From contig NZ_CP040517.1 in assembly GCF_005849285.1 (NCBI RefSeq), forward strand, positions 2,052,501 to 2,116,500: a DNA stretch of 64,000 bases, given 5' to 3'. A program made the translations under genes and the position numbers. The notes beneath the pieces were generated by a model that was given only the letters and a program-made list of their open reading frames with translations, had not been told where the DNA came from and made no database searches. Of this stretch, positions 1 through 9,641 are shown piece by piece. Numbering within the stretch: the stretch's first letter is position 1; each line of letters begins with the position of its first letter. This stretch comes from Luteithermobacter gelatinilyticus. Its GTDB lineage: Bacteria > Pseudomonadota > Alphaproteobacteria > Sphingomonadales > Emcibacteraceae.

Positions 1-1254
1 GACGTTTATACCCCTGAATATGAATGGCTGAATCAAAGCCTGACCCCGTGTGATCCCCCGGCGGAGGATTTACGTCTGGACATCGGCAGTTCCCAGTGCA
101 CCCGACCCTATAACGCCTCCATTTTCAACATTTCGGCCATGAGTTTTGGCTCCCTCGGTCGCCGCGCCATCGAGGCGCTCAATCTGGGCGCCCGGCAAGG
201 GAATTTCTTTCACGACACCGGCGAAGGCGGCATCAGCCCCTATCATACAAAGCATGGCGGGGACCTGGTCTGGGAACTGGGCACGGGCTATTTCGGCTGC
301 CGCACCCGTGACGGTGATTTCGATCCTGAGCAGTTCCGGGACAAGGCCCGCCTGGACCAGGTCAAAATGATTGAAATCAAGCTCAGCCAGGGGGCCAAGC
401 CGGGTCATGGCGGTGTCCTGCCGGCCCAAAAAGTCACAGCGGAAATCGCCCAGACGCGGGAGGTGCCGATGCATCAGGATTGTGTCTCCCCCCCTTATCA
501 CCGGACATTTTCAACGCCGGGCGGACTTCTGGACTGGGCAGCGCAGTTGCGCGAACTGTCCGGCGGCAAACCGGTGGGCATCAAACTTTGTGTCGGTCAG
601 CCCCATCAGATCTTTGCGCTAACCAAAGCCATGCGCCAAAGCGGTATTTATCTGGACTTCATTGTGGTTGACGGGGCCGAAGGCGGCACCGGCGCCGCCC
701 CCCAGGAATTTGCCGACCATATGGGCATGCCGCTCAGGGAAGGACTAGTGATTGTTCGAAACGCCCTGGTCGGTTGCGATCTGAAACAGGACGTCCGCCT
801 CGCCGCCAGCGGGAAAATTCACGACGCCTACAGCATTGCGGCCAATTGTGCCCTCGGGGCGGATTGGTGCAACGCCGCCCGCCCCTTCATGTTCGCGCTC
901 GGCTGCGTCATGACCAAAAAATGCCATACCGGCAAGTGTCCCACCGGGGTCGCGACCCAGGATCCCATGCGTCAATATGCCCTGGTGGTACCAGACAAGG
1001 CCCGTCGGGTGGCCCGTTATCATGAAAGAACCGTCAAAAGCCTGAAAGAACTGCTTGCCGCTGCCGGGCTTACCCATCCCGGACTTCTGCAACCTTCTCA
1101 TCTGTGTCATCGCATCAGCCCGGCGGAAGTAGGCATGATGGATAAGATGTACCCGTTTCTCAAGAATGGCGAACTTCTGGACGGTACGAATCATGACGTC
1201 TATCGCCAGTGGTGGGATATGGCCTCACCAGACAGTTTTGCGCCTCAGGGATAG
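1..1254 (+). CDS. FMN-binding glutamate synthase-like protein (5' partial)
   Basis: The open frame runs in from the left edge, so the N-terminus is missing; the visible part ends at the TAG at 1252-1254. It matches the FMN/glutamate synthase central domain (GltB-like, 'glutamate synthase domain 2'). The stretch around GEGGISPYHTKHGGD is the flavin barrel, and a C-x5-C-x4-C cluster precedes PTGVATQDP, the usual 3Fe-4S ligand pattern of this family. Stand-alone members lack the glutaminase domain, so the true reaction may differ from classical GOGAT; some act on gamma-glutamyl amides such as N-methylglutamate (family knowledge). gabD follows after 96 bp on the same strand and may be co-transcribed. 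Family is secure; substrate is not. Confidence 0.88.
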   Translation, partial: DVYTPEYEWLNQSLTPCDPPAEDLRLDIGSSQCTRPYNASIFNISAMSFGSLGRRAIEALNLGARQGNFFHDTGEGGISPYHTKHGGDLVWELGTGYFGCRTRDGDFDPEQFRDKARLDQVKMIEIKLSQGAKPGHGGVLPAQKVTAEIAQTREVPMHQDCVSPPYHRTFSTPGGLLDWAAQLRELSGGKPVGIKLCVGQPHQIFALTKAMRQSGIYLDFIVVDGAEGGTGAAPQEFADHMGMPLREGLVIVRNALVGCDLKQDVRLAASGKIHDAYSIAANCALGADWCNAARPFMFALGCVMTKKCHTGKCPTGVATQDPMRQYALVVPDKARRVARYHERTVKSLKELLAAAGLTHPGLLQPSHLCHRISPAEVGMMDKMYPFLKNGELLDGTNHDVYRQWWDMASPDSFAPQG

Positions 1255-1350
1255 CCCCCCGAGAGCTACCCTTGATTGCGTCTACCCCCCGCGATACCAT
1301 AGGGGGAAACACCTTTTCCCTCCCCGGAACACACCCGAAAGGACTGTCCG

Positions 1351-2805
1351 ATGAAAGACCTGCAAAATCCCGACTTGTTCCGTGAACAGTGTTACATCAA
1401 CGGGCAATGGATCAACGCCCATAGCAACCAAACCCTTACCGTCACCAATCCTGCTACCGGGGAAACGCTGGGGACTGTGCCGAATATGGGCAGTGGTGAA
1501 ACCCGGGCCGCCATCGCCGCGGCCAAAGCTGCCCTACCAGCCTGGCGCGCCAAAACCGCCAAGGAGCGCGCCACCCTGCTGCGTCGGTGGTATGACCTGA
1601 TCATGCAGCATGTCGATGATCTGGCCCTGATCATGACGCTGGAACAGGGCAAACCGCTGCCAGAAGCCAAAGGTGAGGTGGCCTATGCCGCTTCCTTCAT
1701 TGAATGGTTCGCCGAGGAAGGCAAACGCATTTACGGCGATGTCATCCCGCCCCATCAGGCGGATAAACGGATTGTGGTCTTGAAACAGCCCGTGGGAGTT
1801 GTCGCCGCCATTACACCGTGGAATTTCCCCGCCGCCATGATCACGCGCAAGGCGGGACCGGCGCTGGCGGCCGGCTGTACCTTTGTATCAAAACCGGCCA
1901 GTATGACTCCCTATACCGCATTGGCCATGACGGTTCTGGCCGAGGAAGCCGGACTGCCCGCCGGCGTTTTCAACATGGTTACCGGCTCCGCCCGTGAAAT
2001 TGGCGGCGAAATGACCGCAAATCCAGACGTGGCCAAGGTTACATTTACCGGCTCCACCGCCGTGGGACGGCAGCTTCTGGCACAATCCGCCAAAACCGTG
2101 AAAAAAGTCTCCATGGAGCTTGGTGGCAATGCGCCATTTATCGTTTTTGATGATGCCGATCTGGACGCCGCCGTCGAAGGAGCGATCATGTGCAAATACC
2201 GCAACAGCGGCCAGACCTGTGTTTGCGCCAACCGCCTTTATGTCCAACAGGGGATCTATGAGGACTTCCTCGCCCGTTTTAAAGAGGAGGTCGAGAAACT
2301 GAAAGTCGGCCCCGGCACCGAACCCGGCGTGACGCAAGGCCCGCTGATCGAGGAAGCCGCCGTCCGCAAGGTCGAAGAACACGTAAAGGATGCGCTGGAC
2401 AAAGGTGCGCGGCTGATCACCGGCGGCCGGCGTCATGCCCTGGGCGGCACCTTTTTTGAGCCCACGATTGTGGCCGACACCACCCAGGAAATGCTGATCG
2501 CCCATGAAGAAACCTTCGGCCCCCTCGCCCCGATAATTCCTTTTGCCACCGACGAGCAAGTCATTGCCATGGCCAATGATACGGAGTTCGGCCTGGCCGC
2601 CTATTTTTACGCCCGCGACATCGGACGCGTCTGGCGAGTGGCCGAAGCACTCGAAAGCGGCATGGTGGGCATCAATACCGGCATTCTGTCCACCGAAGTG
2701 GCCCCCTTTGGCGGCATCAAACAATCCGGAATCGGGCGCGAAGGATCCTACTACGGCATTGAAGAATATGTAGAAATCAAATATCTCTGCCTAGGCGGGA
2801 TATAG
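1351..2805 (+). CDS. gabD: NAD(P)-dependent succinate-semialdehyde dehydrogenase
   Basis: This 484-residue protein has the full aldehyde dehydrogenase fold. The FTGSTAVG nucleotide-binding segment is near residue 232, the general base is Glu256 in MELGGN, and the nucleophile is Cys290 in NSGQTC. Length and motifs such as AITPWNFP fit the GabD branch, which oxidises succinate semialdehyde to succinate at the end of GABA catabolism. The ATG at 1351 has AAAGGA seven bases upstream. The gene follows a glutamate-synthase-like gene, consistent with glutamate/GABA metabolism. The adjacent Cys292 (TCVC) is common in this branch. Other semialdehydes are possible substrates. Confidence 0.88.
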   Translation: MKDLQNPDLFREQCYINGQWINAHSNQTLTVTNPATGETLGTVPNMGSGETRAAIAAAKAALPAWRAKTAKERATLLRRWYDLIMQHVDDLALIMTLEQGKPLPEAKGEVAYAASFIEWFAEEGKRIYGDVIPPHQADKRIVVLKQPVGVVAAITPWNFPAAMITRKAGPALAAGCTFVSKPASMTPYTALAMTVLAEEAGLPAGVFNMVTGSAREIGGEMTANPDVAKVTFTGSTAVGRQLLAQSAKTVKKVSMELGGNAPFIVFDDADLDAAVEGAIMCKYRNSGQTCVCANRLYVQQGIYEDFLARFKEEVEKLKVGPGTEPGVTQGPLIEEAAVRKVEEHVKDALDKGARLITGGRRHALGGTFFEPTIVADTTQEMLIAHEETFGPLAPIIPFATDEQVIAMANDTEFGLAAYFYARDIGRVWRVAEALESGMVGINTGILSTEVAPFGGIKQSGIGREGSYYGIEEYVEIKYLCLGGI

Positions 2806-2809
2806 GAAT

Positions 2810-2962
2810 CTAATGTGAATTGTGAATGAGGAACACGTCATCGCAAACCCGCGCCATATATCTTGGGCCATATATCGTGGGAAAGGAGTGTGGCGATCCA
2901 GAATATGGCCCTGGATTGCTTCGTTGCCGCGTCTTGCAATAACGATAATGATGTCAAAAAAC
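2810..2962. repeat. Degenerate intergenic repeats (AGTGAATTGTGAA half-element plus ATTGCTTCG element)
   Basis: The 228-bp gap after gabD holds one half (around 2813-2827) of the AGAGTGAATTGTGAA palindrome seen intact at 9492, 26436 and 28877. At about 2912-2944 it also holds an element of the type GGATTGCTTCG...TTGCAATAACG; related sequence recurs at about 35861-35893 and 58291-58320. Both are intergenic and non-coding. No protein is supported here. Confidence 0.5.
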
Positions 2963-3033
2963 ATCATCCCGGATCGCTCTTAAGCTTATCCGAAAGGACA
3001 GACCGAAAGGACAGACCAGATGACAGGAACAAC

Positions 3034-5925
3034 TCAGCCCACAGCCCCGACATAAGCGGTAATCGCCAGGGAGATTTTGCGGATCTGGTCATAAGTGCTG
3101 CTGATTTCGTCAAAAATCACCCGGTTTTCATATTCATAGCCATGCGCATCATCCCCCCTGAACGTAATTTTTTCGGGATTGTCCGGGTCAATGTCATATT
3201 GGGCCTCCATCGGAAAAATTTCTCGCAGCATGTTTAAAGCCGGCGGGATTTGGAAACGCAAAATCTGCATTACCAGATCATCCACCGTCACCCCTTTATG
3301 ATCCCGGAAACGTGGAATCCGGGTTACCAGCAGGAAAATTTTCTGAATCAGAGCCAAACGCAGCACATGCAGCAGAATATAAAAGGTCCGGTCTTCCCCG
3401 GTCAGCCGCAGTCCCGCTCGATGAATTTCCCCCTTGTCCGCCTTGCGCTCCTTGAGCTTGTCCTTAAGGAAGATTAGATCTTCGCGCAGTTTCAGCTCAA
3501 TACGGTTTAATCCCTCATATACCCCGTGTTTTTCCAGCATCTTGGCCAATCTCAGCATACGCAGATGCATCGAACTGTCTTTTTCAAAACGGGCGCAGTG
3601 CATCCAGTAGCGCGGCCGGAACAATGCCATATAGGCCCCCAGAACATCCTCGTCCGTGAGGTCCGCCGCCGCCAGCACCAGTTTCATAATATGCCGTAGA
3701 CGCGATGAGCGATCATAAGTTTTCCAGAACGCATCCCCGTCCTGGGCCAGGGCCGTACCAATGCCGCCGATGCTGTTGGCCAGATAACCTAACTGATGCA
3801 ACAGCATATTGTTGGGGATGGCCCGGATCTGGGACAATTTTTCGAGCCCTCGGGACAATACCCCTTCATCCTGACGCAACGTCATGCGCGAGCCTGATGG
3901 ATAGGAGACTTCCGGGCCCAGCAACGACAACAGCTTGATGTAATCCGGGTCCCCGGAAAGGCGCGTGTTATACTCCTTGACCGTCAGGAAAAAATCCAGC
4001 GACCAGTCGGTATCCTCATAAAGCCGGTCATTTTCCTCCACCGGCGACGCCAGCAGATTTTCCATCACCCGGGTGAGCGTGGCAAAGGCCAGATTTTCCC
4101 GACGCAGCCACAAATAGCCGTCGCCGCCCTGCAAACTGAACTCCTGCTTATAGGATATCCCCAACCGCCGGATCAGCCGCCGGGCTTCCAGGGGGTGTTT
4201 GTATTCCAGCCGTCCTTCGAACCCGTCCGAATGCGCGCCCCGGCCCAGACTTTCCCCCCCGGTATCGAAAATCACCAATTGCACATCATCAAGATCAAAT
4301 TTTTTCCACAGACACGCGAGCTTGATACGCAGCCGCTCAATGCCAAGACCAGCCGCCACCTGGCCCAGATACCGCCCGGCATCCGAATACCCCGCCTGCA
4401 CACACAGCCGTCCCCGCTTTTTCACATAGGCGTAATAATGTTCGTTTTCCAGAAGCTCCTCGATAATGCGCGCGCCGCGTTCCAGAGCTTCATCCGTTTC
4501 AAACAGGGGCGAGATATCCACCCGGTCCTCCACTCCAAACATTTTTGCGTAACACAGCGCCGCAAGAACCGTGAACGGCGTATCCGATTCCGCAATCAGA
4601 AACCGGATCGGGGTTTCCGGATCTATATATTTCAGAAACTGGGCCACGATCATAAAAAGCCGTTTGGCCGTCGTCTGTTCATGGAGAATATTTTCATAAC
4701 CCGCCGTCACCGGCGTCATATGGTCCAGCACCCGGGTGGCTGCCTTCATATAGCGGCGCCGGTTGGAGGCATCATCGGGATCCTTTTCCAGCGCCACAAG
4801 CGGCCGAATGGCATTGTGCAACTGTACGGCATTAAGCCGAAAATGAATATGCGACAAGCCAATGCCGAAATTGGCAAATAGGGCTCTATAGACCAGAAGC
4901 CGGCGCAGAAGGCTTTGATCCCCTTCACGCGCAATACGGTCTGCCAAATGATCCAGTATGTCCCGCATCAGGTCCTGCACACGGCCTTTTTCTTTGCGGT
5001 TACGCACCACTTGCCGGCTGAATTCTCGTACTTGAACGACTTCCGACGGCCGGTCCGGCAGCGAGGCCCGGTCCTCCTGCAAAATTTCGTACACGATGGT
5101 CAACGCGGCCCGCACCGGATCTTCCGCCCGGCTCTCCTGAGACCCCGTTTTTGTGCTGATCCTGTCCCAATGGTCCAGATATCTTGTCACCTGCCGAAGC
5201 GCCATATCATATCGGAACGCCACGCTTTTCAGCCAGGTGATGTCATCCCGGCCGTCCACATCAAAACCAACCCAGCTGGCGGCGGTTGTCAGGCGTGGGG
5301 TCAGCTGTGTCCAGTCGTCCGGATAATGTTCCGCCGCCACCTCAAGGGCAATGTCATACAGTTCCGCAATCGCTTCCTGCAACTGGATCAGGGCCTGTTC
5401 GGCTTCCGTAAATTCATAATCCAGGCTCAACCCCTCATCCGGGCGTGCGGAAGCCACCTTCAGTTTTCTCCCCGCCTCATCCTTGTTGATCCGGCGATCC
5501 ACAAGATCGGCAAGGATGTCGTATTGTGCCGCGCTGAACCCAAAAGTGGGATGAGCCGTAATCACAATGCCGGCCACATCAGATTCCAGCTGCGCCTGGA
5601 ACCGGTCAAAGGGGCGTTTTCCTCCCGTTTCGTCCCACACAAGACGTTCCAGGCTTTGGCGCATCCGGATACGGTTTTTCCGCCGGTCCGTTTCCTTAAG
5701 GTAAGCACGGGCTCTTTCAGCGCGGTTTAAAAAAGCTTTTAGCGTCAGTTCATCAATCACCTCATTCAGGGCCTTCCCTTCCACATCGCCCTGTTTCATG
5801 GCATTCAGCAGCCTGTATGAAAGCTGCTGGTAAGGGTTGACCAAGGGGGTATCTTCGGCAAGCCGAAGACAATCCTGAAGTTCAGTTGAAAGCTTTCCGA
5901 GAAGCGCCGATACGGTTTTGTCCAT
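3034..5925 (-). CDS. Divergent phosphoenolpyruvate carboxylase homologue with altered active site
   Basis: This 963-residue protein aligns by eye along the PEP carboxylase fold: TAHPT at 123-127 (catalytic His125 kept), SWVGFDVDG near 217, ISPLFET at 471, GYSDAGR at 512, the GESLGRG loop at 557-563 and RAIPNN in the C-terminal half. Several E. coli PEPC active-site residues are changed: Lys546 becomes Arg518, His579 becomes Asp554 and Arg581 becomes Gly556, while Arg587 is kept as Arg562. The usual C-terminal NTG is absent; the protein ends AYVGAVG. It is also longer than the usual 880-940 residues. It may be an inactive or neofunctionalised paralogue rather than the anaplerotic enzyme. The start at 5925 has AAGG about eight bases upstream. 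It appears to be a single gene. Confidence 0.8.
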   Translation of the reverse strand: MDKTVSALLGKLSTELQDCLRLAEDTPLVNPYQQLSYRLLNAMKQGDVEGKALNEVIDELTLKAFLNRAERARAYLKETDRRKNRIRMRQSLERLVWDETGGKRPFDRFQAQLESDVAGIVITAHPTFGFSAAQYDILADLVDRRINKDEAGRKLKVASARPDEGLSLDYEFTEAEQALIQLQEAIAELYDIALEVAAEHYPDDWTQLTPRLTTAASWVGFDVDGRDDITWLKSVAFRYDMALRQVTRYLDHWDRISTKTGSQESRAEDPVRAALTIVYEILQEDRASLPDRPSEVVQVREFSRQVVRNRKEKGRVQDLMRDILDHLADRIAREGDQSLLRRLLVYRALFANFGIGLSHIHFRLNAVQLHNAIRPLVALEKDPDDASNRRRYMKAATRVLDHMTPVTAGYENILHEQTTAKRLFMIVAQFLKYIDPETPIRFLIAESDTPFTVLAALCYAKMFGVEDRVDISPLFETDEALERGARIIEELLENEHYYAYVKKRGRLCVQAGYSDAGRYLGQVAAGLGIERLRIKLACLWKKFDLDDVQLVIFDTGGESLGRGAHSDGFEGRLEYKHPLEARRLIRRLGISYKQEFSLQGGDGYLWLRRENLAFATLTRVMENLLASPVEENDRLYEDTDWSLDFFLTVKEYNTRLSGDPDYIKLLSLLGPEVSYPSGSRMTLRQDEGVLSRGLEKLSQIRAIPNNMLLHQLGYLANSIGGIGTALAQDGDAFWKTYDRSSRLRHIMKLVLAAADLTDEDVLGAYMALFRPRYWMHCARFEKDSSMHLRMLRLAKMLEKHGVYEGLNRIELKLREDLIFLKDKLKERKADKGEIHRAGLRLTGEDRTFYILLHVLRLALIQKIFLLVTRIPRFRDHKGVTVDDLVMQILRFQIPPALNMLREIFPMEAQYDIDPDNPEKITFRGDDAHGYEYENRVIFDEISSTYDQIRKISLAITAYVGAVG

Positions 5926-5972
5926 CCTAAATGCCTTGTTGTCCTGTTTTTATATAATTAATGCCCGCAAGA

Positions 5973-6002
5973 AGCCCCCGCGCCATATCACGCTCGGGGG
6001 CT
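5973..6002. terminator. Hairpin between PEPC-like and ALDH genes
   Basis: Arms AGCCCCCG (5973-5980) and CGGGGGCT (5995-6002) pair perfectly around a 14-base loop. The hairpin sits just downstream of the minus-strand aldehyde dehydrogenase stop at 6040. The tract after it on the minus strand is only TTCTTG, so it is a plausible but not classical intrinsic terminator. Confidence 0.55.
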
Positions 6003-6039
6003 TTCCAGTTCCCGCGATCAATGTTCCCGCTCAGCGGGA

Positions 6040-7464
6040 TTATTTGGGGATCTTGACGGTCTGAATGGAAGTGTATTCCTCCAGCCCATACCGGCCGAAT
6101 TCCACCCCAATTCCAGAATTCTTGATGCCGCCAAAGGGCGCATCAGGCTGAACGGCACCATGTTCATTGATCCAGACGGTGCCACATTCCAGCCGCTTAG
6201 CCAGTTCCGACGCTTTCGCCCGGTCACTGGACCATATAGACCCGCCCAGCCCGTTCGGGCTGTCATTGGCCAGTCGGATCGCCTCGTCTTCGTCCTGATA
6301 TTTAATAACCGGCACAATGGGCCCAAAGGGTTCTTCATCCACCAAACGGCTGCCATTAGTCAGATCCGCAACAATGGTCGGTTCGTAAAAATAGCCGGGG
6401 CGATCCATTTCCCGCCCTCCTGTGAGAAACCGCCCACCACTGCGCCGGGCATCTTCGGCAAGCTCCTTGACGATATCCAGCTGCCTGGCGTTTTGCAGCG
6501 GCCCCAGTTCCACATCCTGTTCCAGGCCGTGACCCACCTTCACCGTTTTGGCGATGGCGGCCAGTTCGTTACAGATATCATCATAAATGGATTCATGTAC
6601 ATAAAGCCTTTTCAACGCGGCACAGGTCTGCCCGCTGTTATGGAAACAGGCGCTGAACAGGGCGGGGGCAATTTCTTTCGGTTTCACATCTGCAAGCACA
6701 ATGCCCGCATCATTACCGCCCAGTTCCAAAGTCAGGCGCTTCAATGTGCCTGCGGCATTTTCCATGATGCGTTTGCCCGTACGGCTGGATCCAGTAAAAA
6801 CAATCTTTGCCACATCCGGATGTTGAGCAATGGCCTGCCCCACATCGCCCGCGCCTGTAACCACATTGAGCACCCCTTTGGGCAGGATCTCATTGGCCAG
6901 CTCAACAAAACGCAGAACGGAAACCGGGGTGTATTCGGAAGGTTTAATCACCACGGTGTTGCCGGTTCGCAGGGCGGGGATCACATGCCAAACGGAAATC
7001 AGCAAGGGCCAGTTCCAAGGCGTAATGGAACCGACCACCCCAAGGGGCTTGCGATGTACTTCAATCCGAGCTTCCTCATTGTCCTGAATCACCTCTACGG
7101 GCAAATCGAACTGGGCCGTGACCCGCGTCCAGGCCACCGCGCCGCCCACTTCCATGCCGGCCCCCACACCTTTATATCCCCCCTGGGGTTTGCCGGTTTC
7201 CAGGGTGACCAGTTCCATGAATTCAGGCATATGGGCTTCCAGTGCATCAGCAATGCGATTGATCATGTCCCTGCGATCTTCGTCACTGCTTTCCCGCCAG
7301 TCGGCAAAAGCCGCCTTAGCCGCCCTGACGGCCTGATCCACATGTGCCGGCGTACCCAACGCACATTCCGCAAAAGGTTCTGCCGTGGCCGGATTGATCA
7401 CCTTCAGAGTCTGTTCCGTGGCCACGGTCGCGCCGTCAATCATCATTTCAAAACGTTTCATCAT
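6040..7464 (-). CDS. NAD(P)-dependent aldehyde dehydrogenase
   Basis: This 474-residue ALDH-superfamily protein has the general base Glu247 in LELGGN, the nucleophile Cys281 in NSGQTC, the FTGSSRTG nucleotide loop and the SITPWNWP segment. The C-terminal region (QPDAPFGGIKNSG) is also intact, so it should be active. It resembles the acyl-semialdehyde/betaine-aldehyde-like group, but the substrate cannot be assigned. ATGATG at 7464/7461 gives two adjacent starts, both preceded by AGGGATGAG. It is followed by a hairpin. The GST gene 65 bp upstream on the same strand may form an operon with it. Confidence 0.85.
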   Translation of the reverse strand: MMKRFEMMIDGATVATEQTLKVINPATAEPFAECALGTPAHVDQAVRAAKAAFADWRESSDEDRRDMINRIADALEAHMPEFMELVTLETGKPQGGYKGVGAGMEVGGAVAWTRVTAQFDLPVEVIQDNEEARIEVHRKPLGVVGSITPWNWPLLISVWHVIPALRTGNTVVIKPSEYTPVSVLRFVELANEILPKGVLNVVTGAGDVGQAIAQHPDVAKIVFTGSSRTGKRIMENAAGTLKRLTLELGGNDAGIVLADVKPKEIAPALFSACFHNSGQTCAALKRLYVHESIYDDICNELAAIAKTVKVGHGLEQDVELGPLQNARQLDIVKELAEDARRSGGRFLTGGREMDRPGYFYEPTIVADLTNGSRLVDEEPFGPIVPVIKYQDEDEAIRLANDSPNGLGGSIWSSDRAKASELAKRLECGTVWINEHGAVQPDAPFGGIKNSGIGVEFGRYGLEEYTSIQTVKIPK

Positions 7465-7529
7465 CTCTCATCCCTTCGGCTTGTGAAAACTCCCCTTTGT
7501 CCGCCCTGTCTGGCCTGATTTTATGTTGG

Positions 7530-8132
7530 TTATTTTGGCGGCCGGGTGGATGTCATGGAAACCCGTTCGGAAATTTCAGAAAACCATTCTGCTGTGGCTT
7601 CATGCCCCCTCCGCCAGTCGATTTCCGGCAGGCGGAAGTCAAGATACGCCAAGGCACAGGCTAGGGTGATCTGACCCAACTGGAATGGCTCTTCAAACAT
7701 TGCTCTCTCCTGTTCCACCATTCCTACCGCCTGGGTGATGGCCTGACGCCAGCGGCTGATCCAAGAGGGAGACTGTTCATTTTCCGGCCGCCGCCGTTCT
7801 AACACCGTCGCCACAGCCGCATCCATGATACCATCCCCCAGCGCCTGATGACGCAACACCCGCCACCGCGCCGCGCCCTGAGACGGGATCAGCGGATTTT
7901 CCTTCGACAGGCTGTCAAGATATTCGGCAATCACCGGGCTGTCATATAACGCCGCCCCATCCTCCAGCATCAATGTGGGAATTTTGCTCAAGGGGTTAAG
8001 GCTTCTCAATCCGGTTGTTTCATCCAGTGGATTGCAGGACACGAGGTCAATGTCCTCCGTCACTCCTTTTTCAACCATGACCACCCTGACCTTGCGACTG
8101 TAGGGGGAGGTCTCCGTATAATATAACCGCAT
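7530..8132 (-). CDS. Glutathione S-transferase family protein
   Basis: About 200 residues with a thioredoxin-like N-terminal domain. YTETSPYSRKVRVVMVEKG carries the Ser/Tyr region that activates glutathione, and IPTLMLEDG...LYDSPVIAEYLD carries the cis-Pro and glutathione-binding Asp-Ser. An all-alpha C-terminal domain follows. I chose the ATG at 8132 rather than the longer frame from 8150 because AAGGAG lies six bases upstream of it and inside the longer version. The cytosolic enzyme probably conjugates or isomerises electrophiles; the substrate is unknown. It lies upstream of the aldehyde dehydrogenase on the same strand. Confidence 0.85.
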   Translation of the reverse strand: MRLYYTETSPYSRKVRVVMVEKGVTEDIDLVSCNPLDETTGLRSLNPLSKIPTLMLEDGAALYDSPVIAEYLDSLSKENPLIPSQGAARWRVLRHQALGDGIMDAAVATVLERRRPENEQSPSWISRWRQAITQAVGMVEQERAMFEEPFQLGQITLACALAYLDFRLPEIDWRRGHEATAEWFSEISERVSMTSTRPPK

Positions 8133-8391
8133 GAAAAACTCCTTAAGCAAAAACTCCTCAAATACACACCAGCGGCATGATCCCGAGTCATTGCCGTATA
8201 TCCCGATTTTCCCCCAGAGTCAGGACCCTACCATAATTTCCGATCAAAAAGAACCATGACACAATACGTGATACTTACATAATACTTACATCCCCCCAGC
8301 CGTCAGCGACGGCCCGACGCGCTGCACTCGGGCCTGGCGAATTATAAAACGGCCATTGACATATCGCAGGAAATCCCGTTAATTCAACGGA

Positions 8392-8817
8392 ATGGATCAG
8401 ATTGATGAAAAACTAATTGAGTTGTTGCGACTGAATGCCCGTGAACCTACGGCGTCACTGGCCCGGAAGCTTAATTTATCCCGTTCCACCGTTCAGGACC
8501 GCATCGCACGGCTGATCGACCGCAACATCATTTCCGGGTTCACGGTGCGCTTTCATGGCGATTACCAACAGAAACTGATCACCGCCCATGTGATGATCTG
8601 CATCACTCAGCGCCATGCGGCCCAGGCCATTGTGACCATGCGCAAACACCCGGCCATCCGCACGCTCTATGTAGTCAGCGGCGTTTATGACATGATAGCG
8701 ATCATCAAGGCGCCGACCATGGAGGAAATTGATAAAACGCTGGACGACATCTGCGCTATTGAAGGGGTGGAAAAAACCACCACCTCGCTGGTCCTGTCCA
8801 CCAAGATCGACCGGTAA
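8392..8817 (+). CDS. Lrp/AsnC family transcriptional regulator
   Basis: This 141-residue protein has the classical layout: an N-terminal winged helix-turn-helix (DEKLIELLRLNAR then LARKLNLSRSTVQDRIARL, residues 3-45) and a C-terminal RAM ligand-binding domain (VVSGVYDMIAIIKAP, about 90-105). It is divergent from the GST/ALDH genes across a 259-bp gap and probably regulates them, itself, or the genes to its right. That gap holds a direct repeat, ATACTTACAT twice at about 8271-8291, which may be a binding or promoter element. The ligand is probably an amino acid, by family. Confidence 0.85.
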   Translation: MDQIDEKLIELLRLNAREPTASLARKLNLSRSTVQDRIARLIDRNIISGFTVRFHGDYQQKLITAHVMICITQRHAAQAIVTMRKHPAIRTLYVVSGVYDMIAIIKAPTMEEIDKTLDDICAIEGVEKTTTSLVLSTKIDR

Positions 8818-8895
8818 GCTCTCCCGGTAATTCCGTTATCCCCATCAGCACCAATACCGCAGGCCGGGCGACCCCGAATGCCAAGGGTCAAATAA

Positions 8896-9447
8896 TCACG
8901 CGGACCATTCCGCCGGCCTGAAGGCGTCATCAAGCGGCGTTTCCGCCACATGGTTGACATAGTTGGACAGGGTTTTCATGGTCACGCCGACCAGTAGCTC
9001 CAGATAGTGTCGCGGATCATAGCCCGCCTCAAAAAAGGCCTGTTTGGCGCTTTCTTCGGGCCAACCGCGGGTTTCCACCACAGAACGGGTCAGTCGCGCC
9101 AGGGCATCCAGCTTGCCATCAGGTAACGTCCGCCCCTGACGCAGCGCCTCAATAACTTCTTCCGGCACACCGTTCATACCGGCAATGGCCGTATGCGCCG
9201 CCATACAGTAAGTGCATTGATTCACATAACTGGCGGACAGCAAGATGACCTGCTTTTCCGCAGCCGAAAAGGATGTTTTGTCAAAAATATCGTTCAAGGC
9301 CAGATAGGCTTCGACCGCAGCCGGCGCTTCTGCCATAATCCCGATCAAGTTGGGCACAAAACCGTATTTTTTCTGGGCTGTTTCGACAATAGTTTTGGAA
9401 TCCTCGGGGGCGGTCTCCGGGGTGTGTATGGTGAACTTTGTCATCAT
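8896..9447 (-). CDS. Carboxymuconolactone decarboxylase/AhpD-like peroxidase-related protein
   Basis: This 183-residue all-helical protein has the AhpD-type redox motif CTYCMAAHTAIA near residue 93, with the family Cys-x-x-Cys and following His. That makes it a likely thiol-dependent peroxidase or disulfide-handling protein rather than a true carboxymuconolactone decarboxylase. It is the last gene in a minus-strand run below RidA, Rieske and the diiron oxidase. The 18-bp-arm palindrome at 9492-9537 separates it from RidA, so co-transcription is uncertain. Confidence 0.82.
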   Translation of the reverse strand: MMTKFTIHTPETAPEDSKTIVETAQKKYGFVPNLIGIMAEAPAAVEAYLALNDIFDKTSFSAAEKQVILLSASYVNQCTYCMAAHTAIAGMNGVPEEVIEALRQGRTLPDGKLDALARLTRSVVETRGWPEESAKQAFFEAGYDPRHYLELLVGVTMKTLSNYVNHVAETPLDDAFRPAEWSA

Positions 9448-9491
9448 CCTTATCCTTTCCTTGATTTGATCATTGAACCGCTAAAGTGACT

Positions 9492-9537
9492 CTAGAGTGA
9501 ATTGTGAATAGATTGACCCATTCACAATTCACTCTAG
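9492..9537. repeat. Intergenic palindrome with 18-bp arms
   Basis: CTAGAGTGAATTGTGAAT at 9492-9509 is perfectly complementary to the inverted copy at 9520-9537, around a 10-base loop. It is the most complete copy of an element that also occurs at 26436-26474 and 28877-28916, with half-copies at about 2813, 35816 and 63165. All copies are intergenic. It could act as a terminator or a REP-like element. Confidence 0.75.
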
Positions 9538-9641
9538 GCCCTCCCCTCGATATATGCCGGGAGCGCAACACTTCAATGGACCGGACCGCTCCTGACCGAT
9601 CAAGAAAATGTGAGGAAAATGTTAGTGAGACCTGACCCGGC

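Noticed and set aside
2863-3237. 124-codon plus-strand frame after gabD
   Set aside because: It runs through the dispersed repeat element into the antisense of the PEPC-like gene, and no domain is recognisable.
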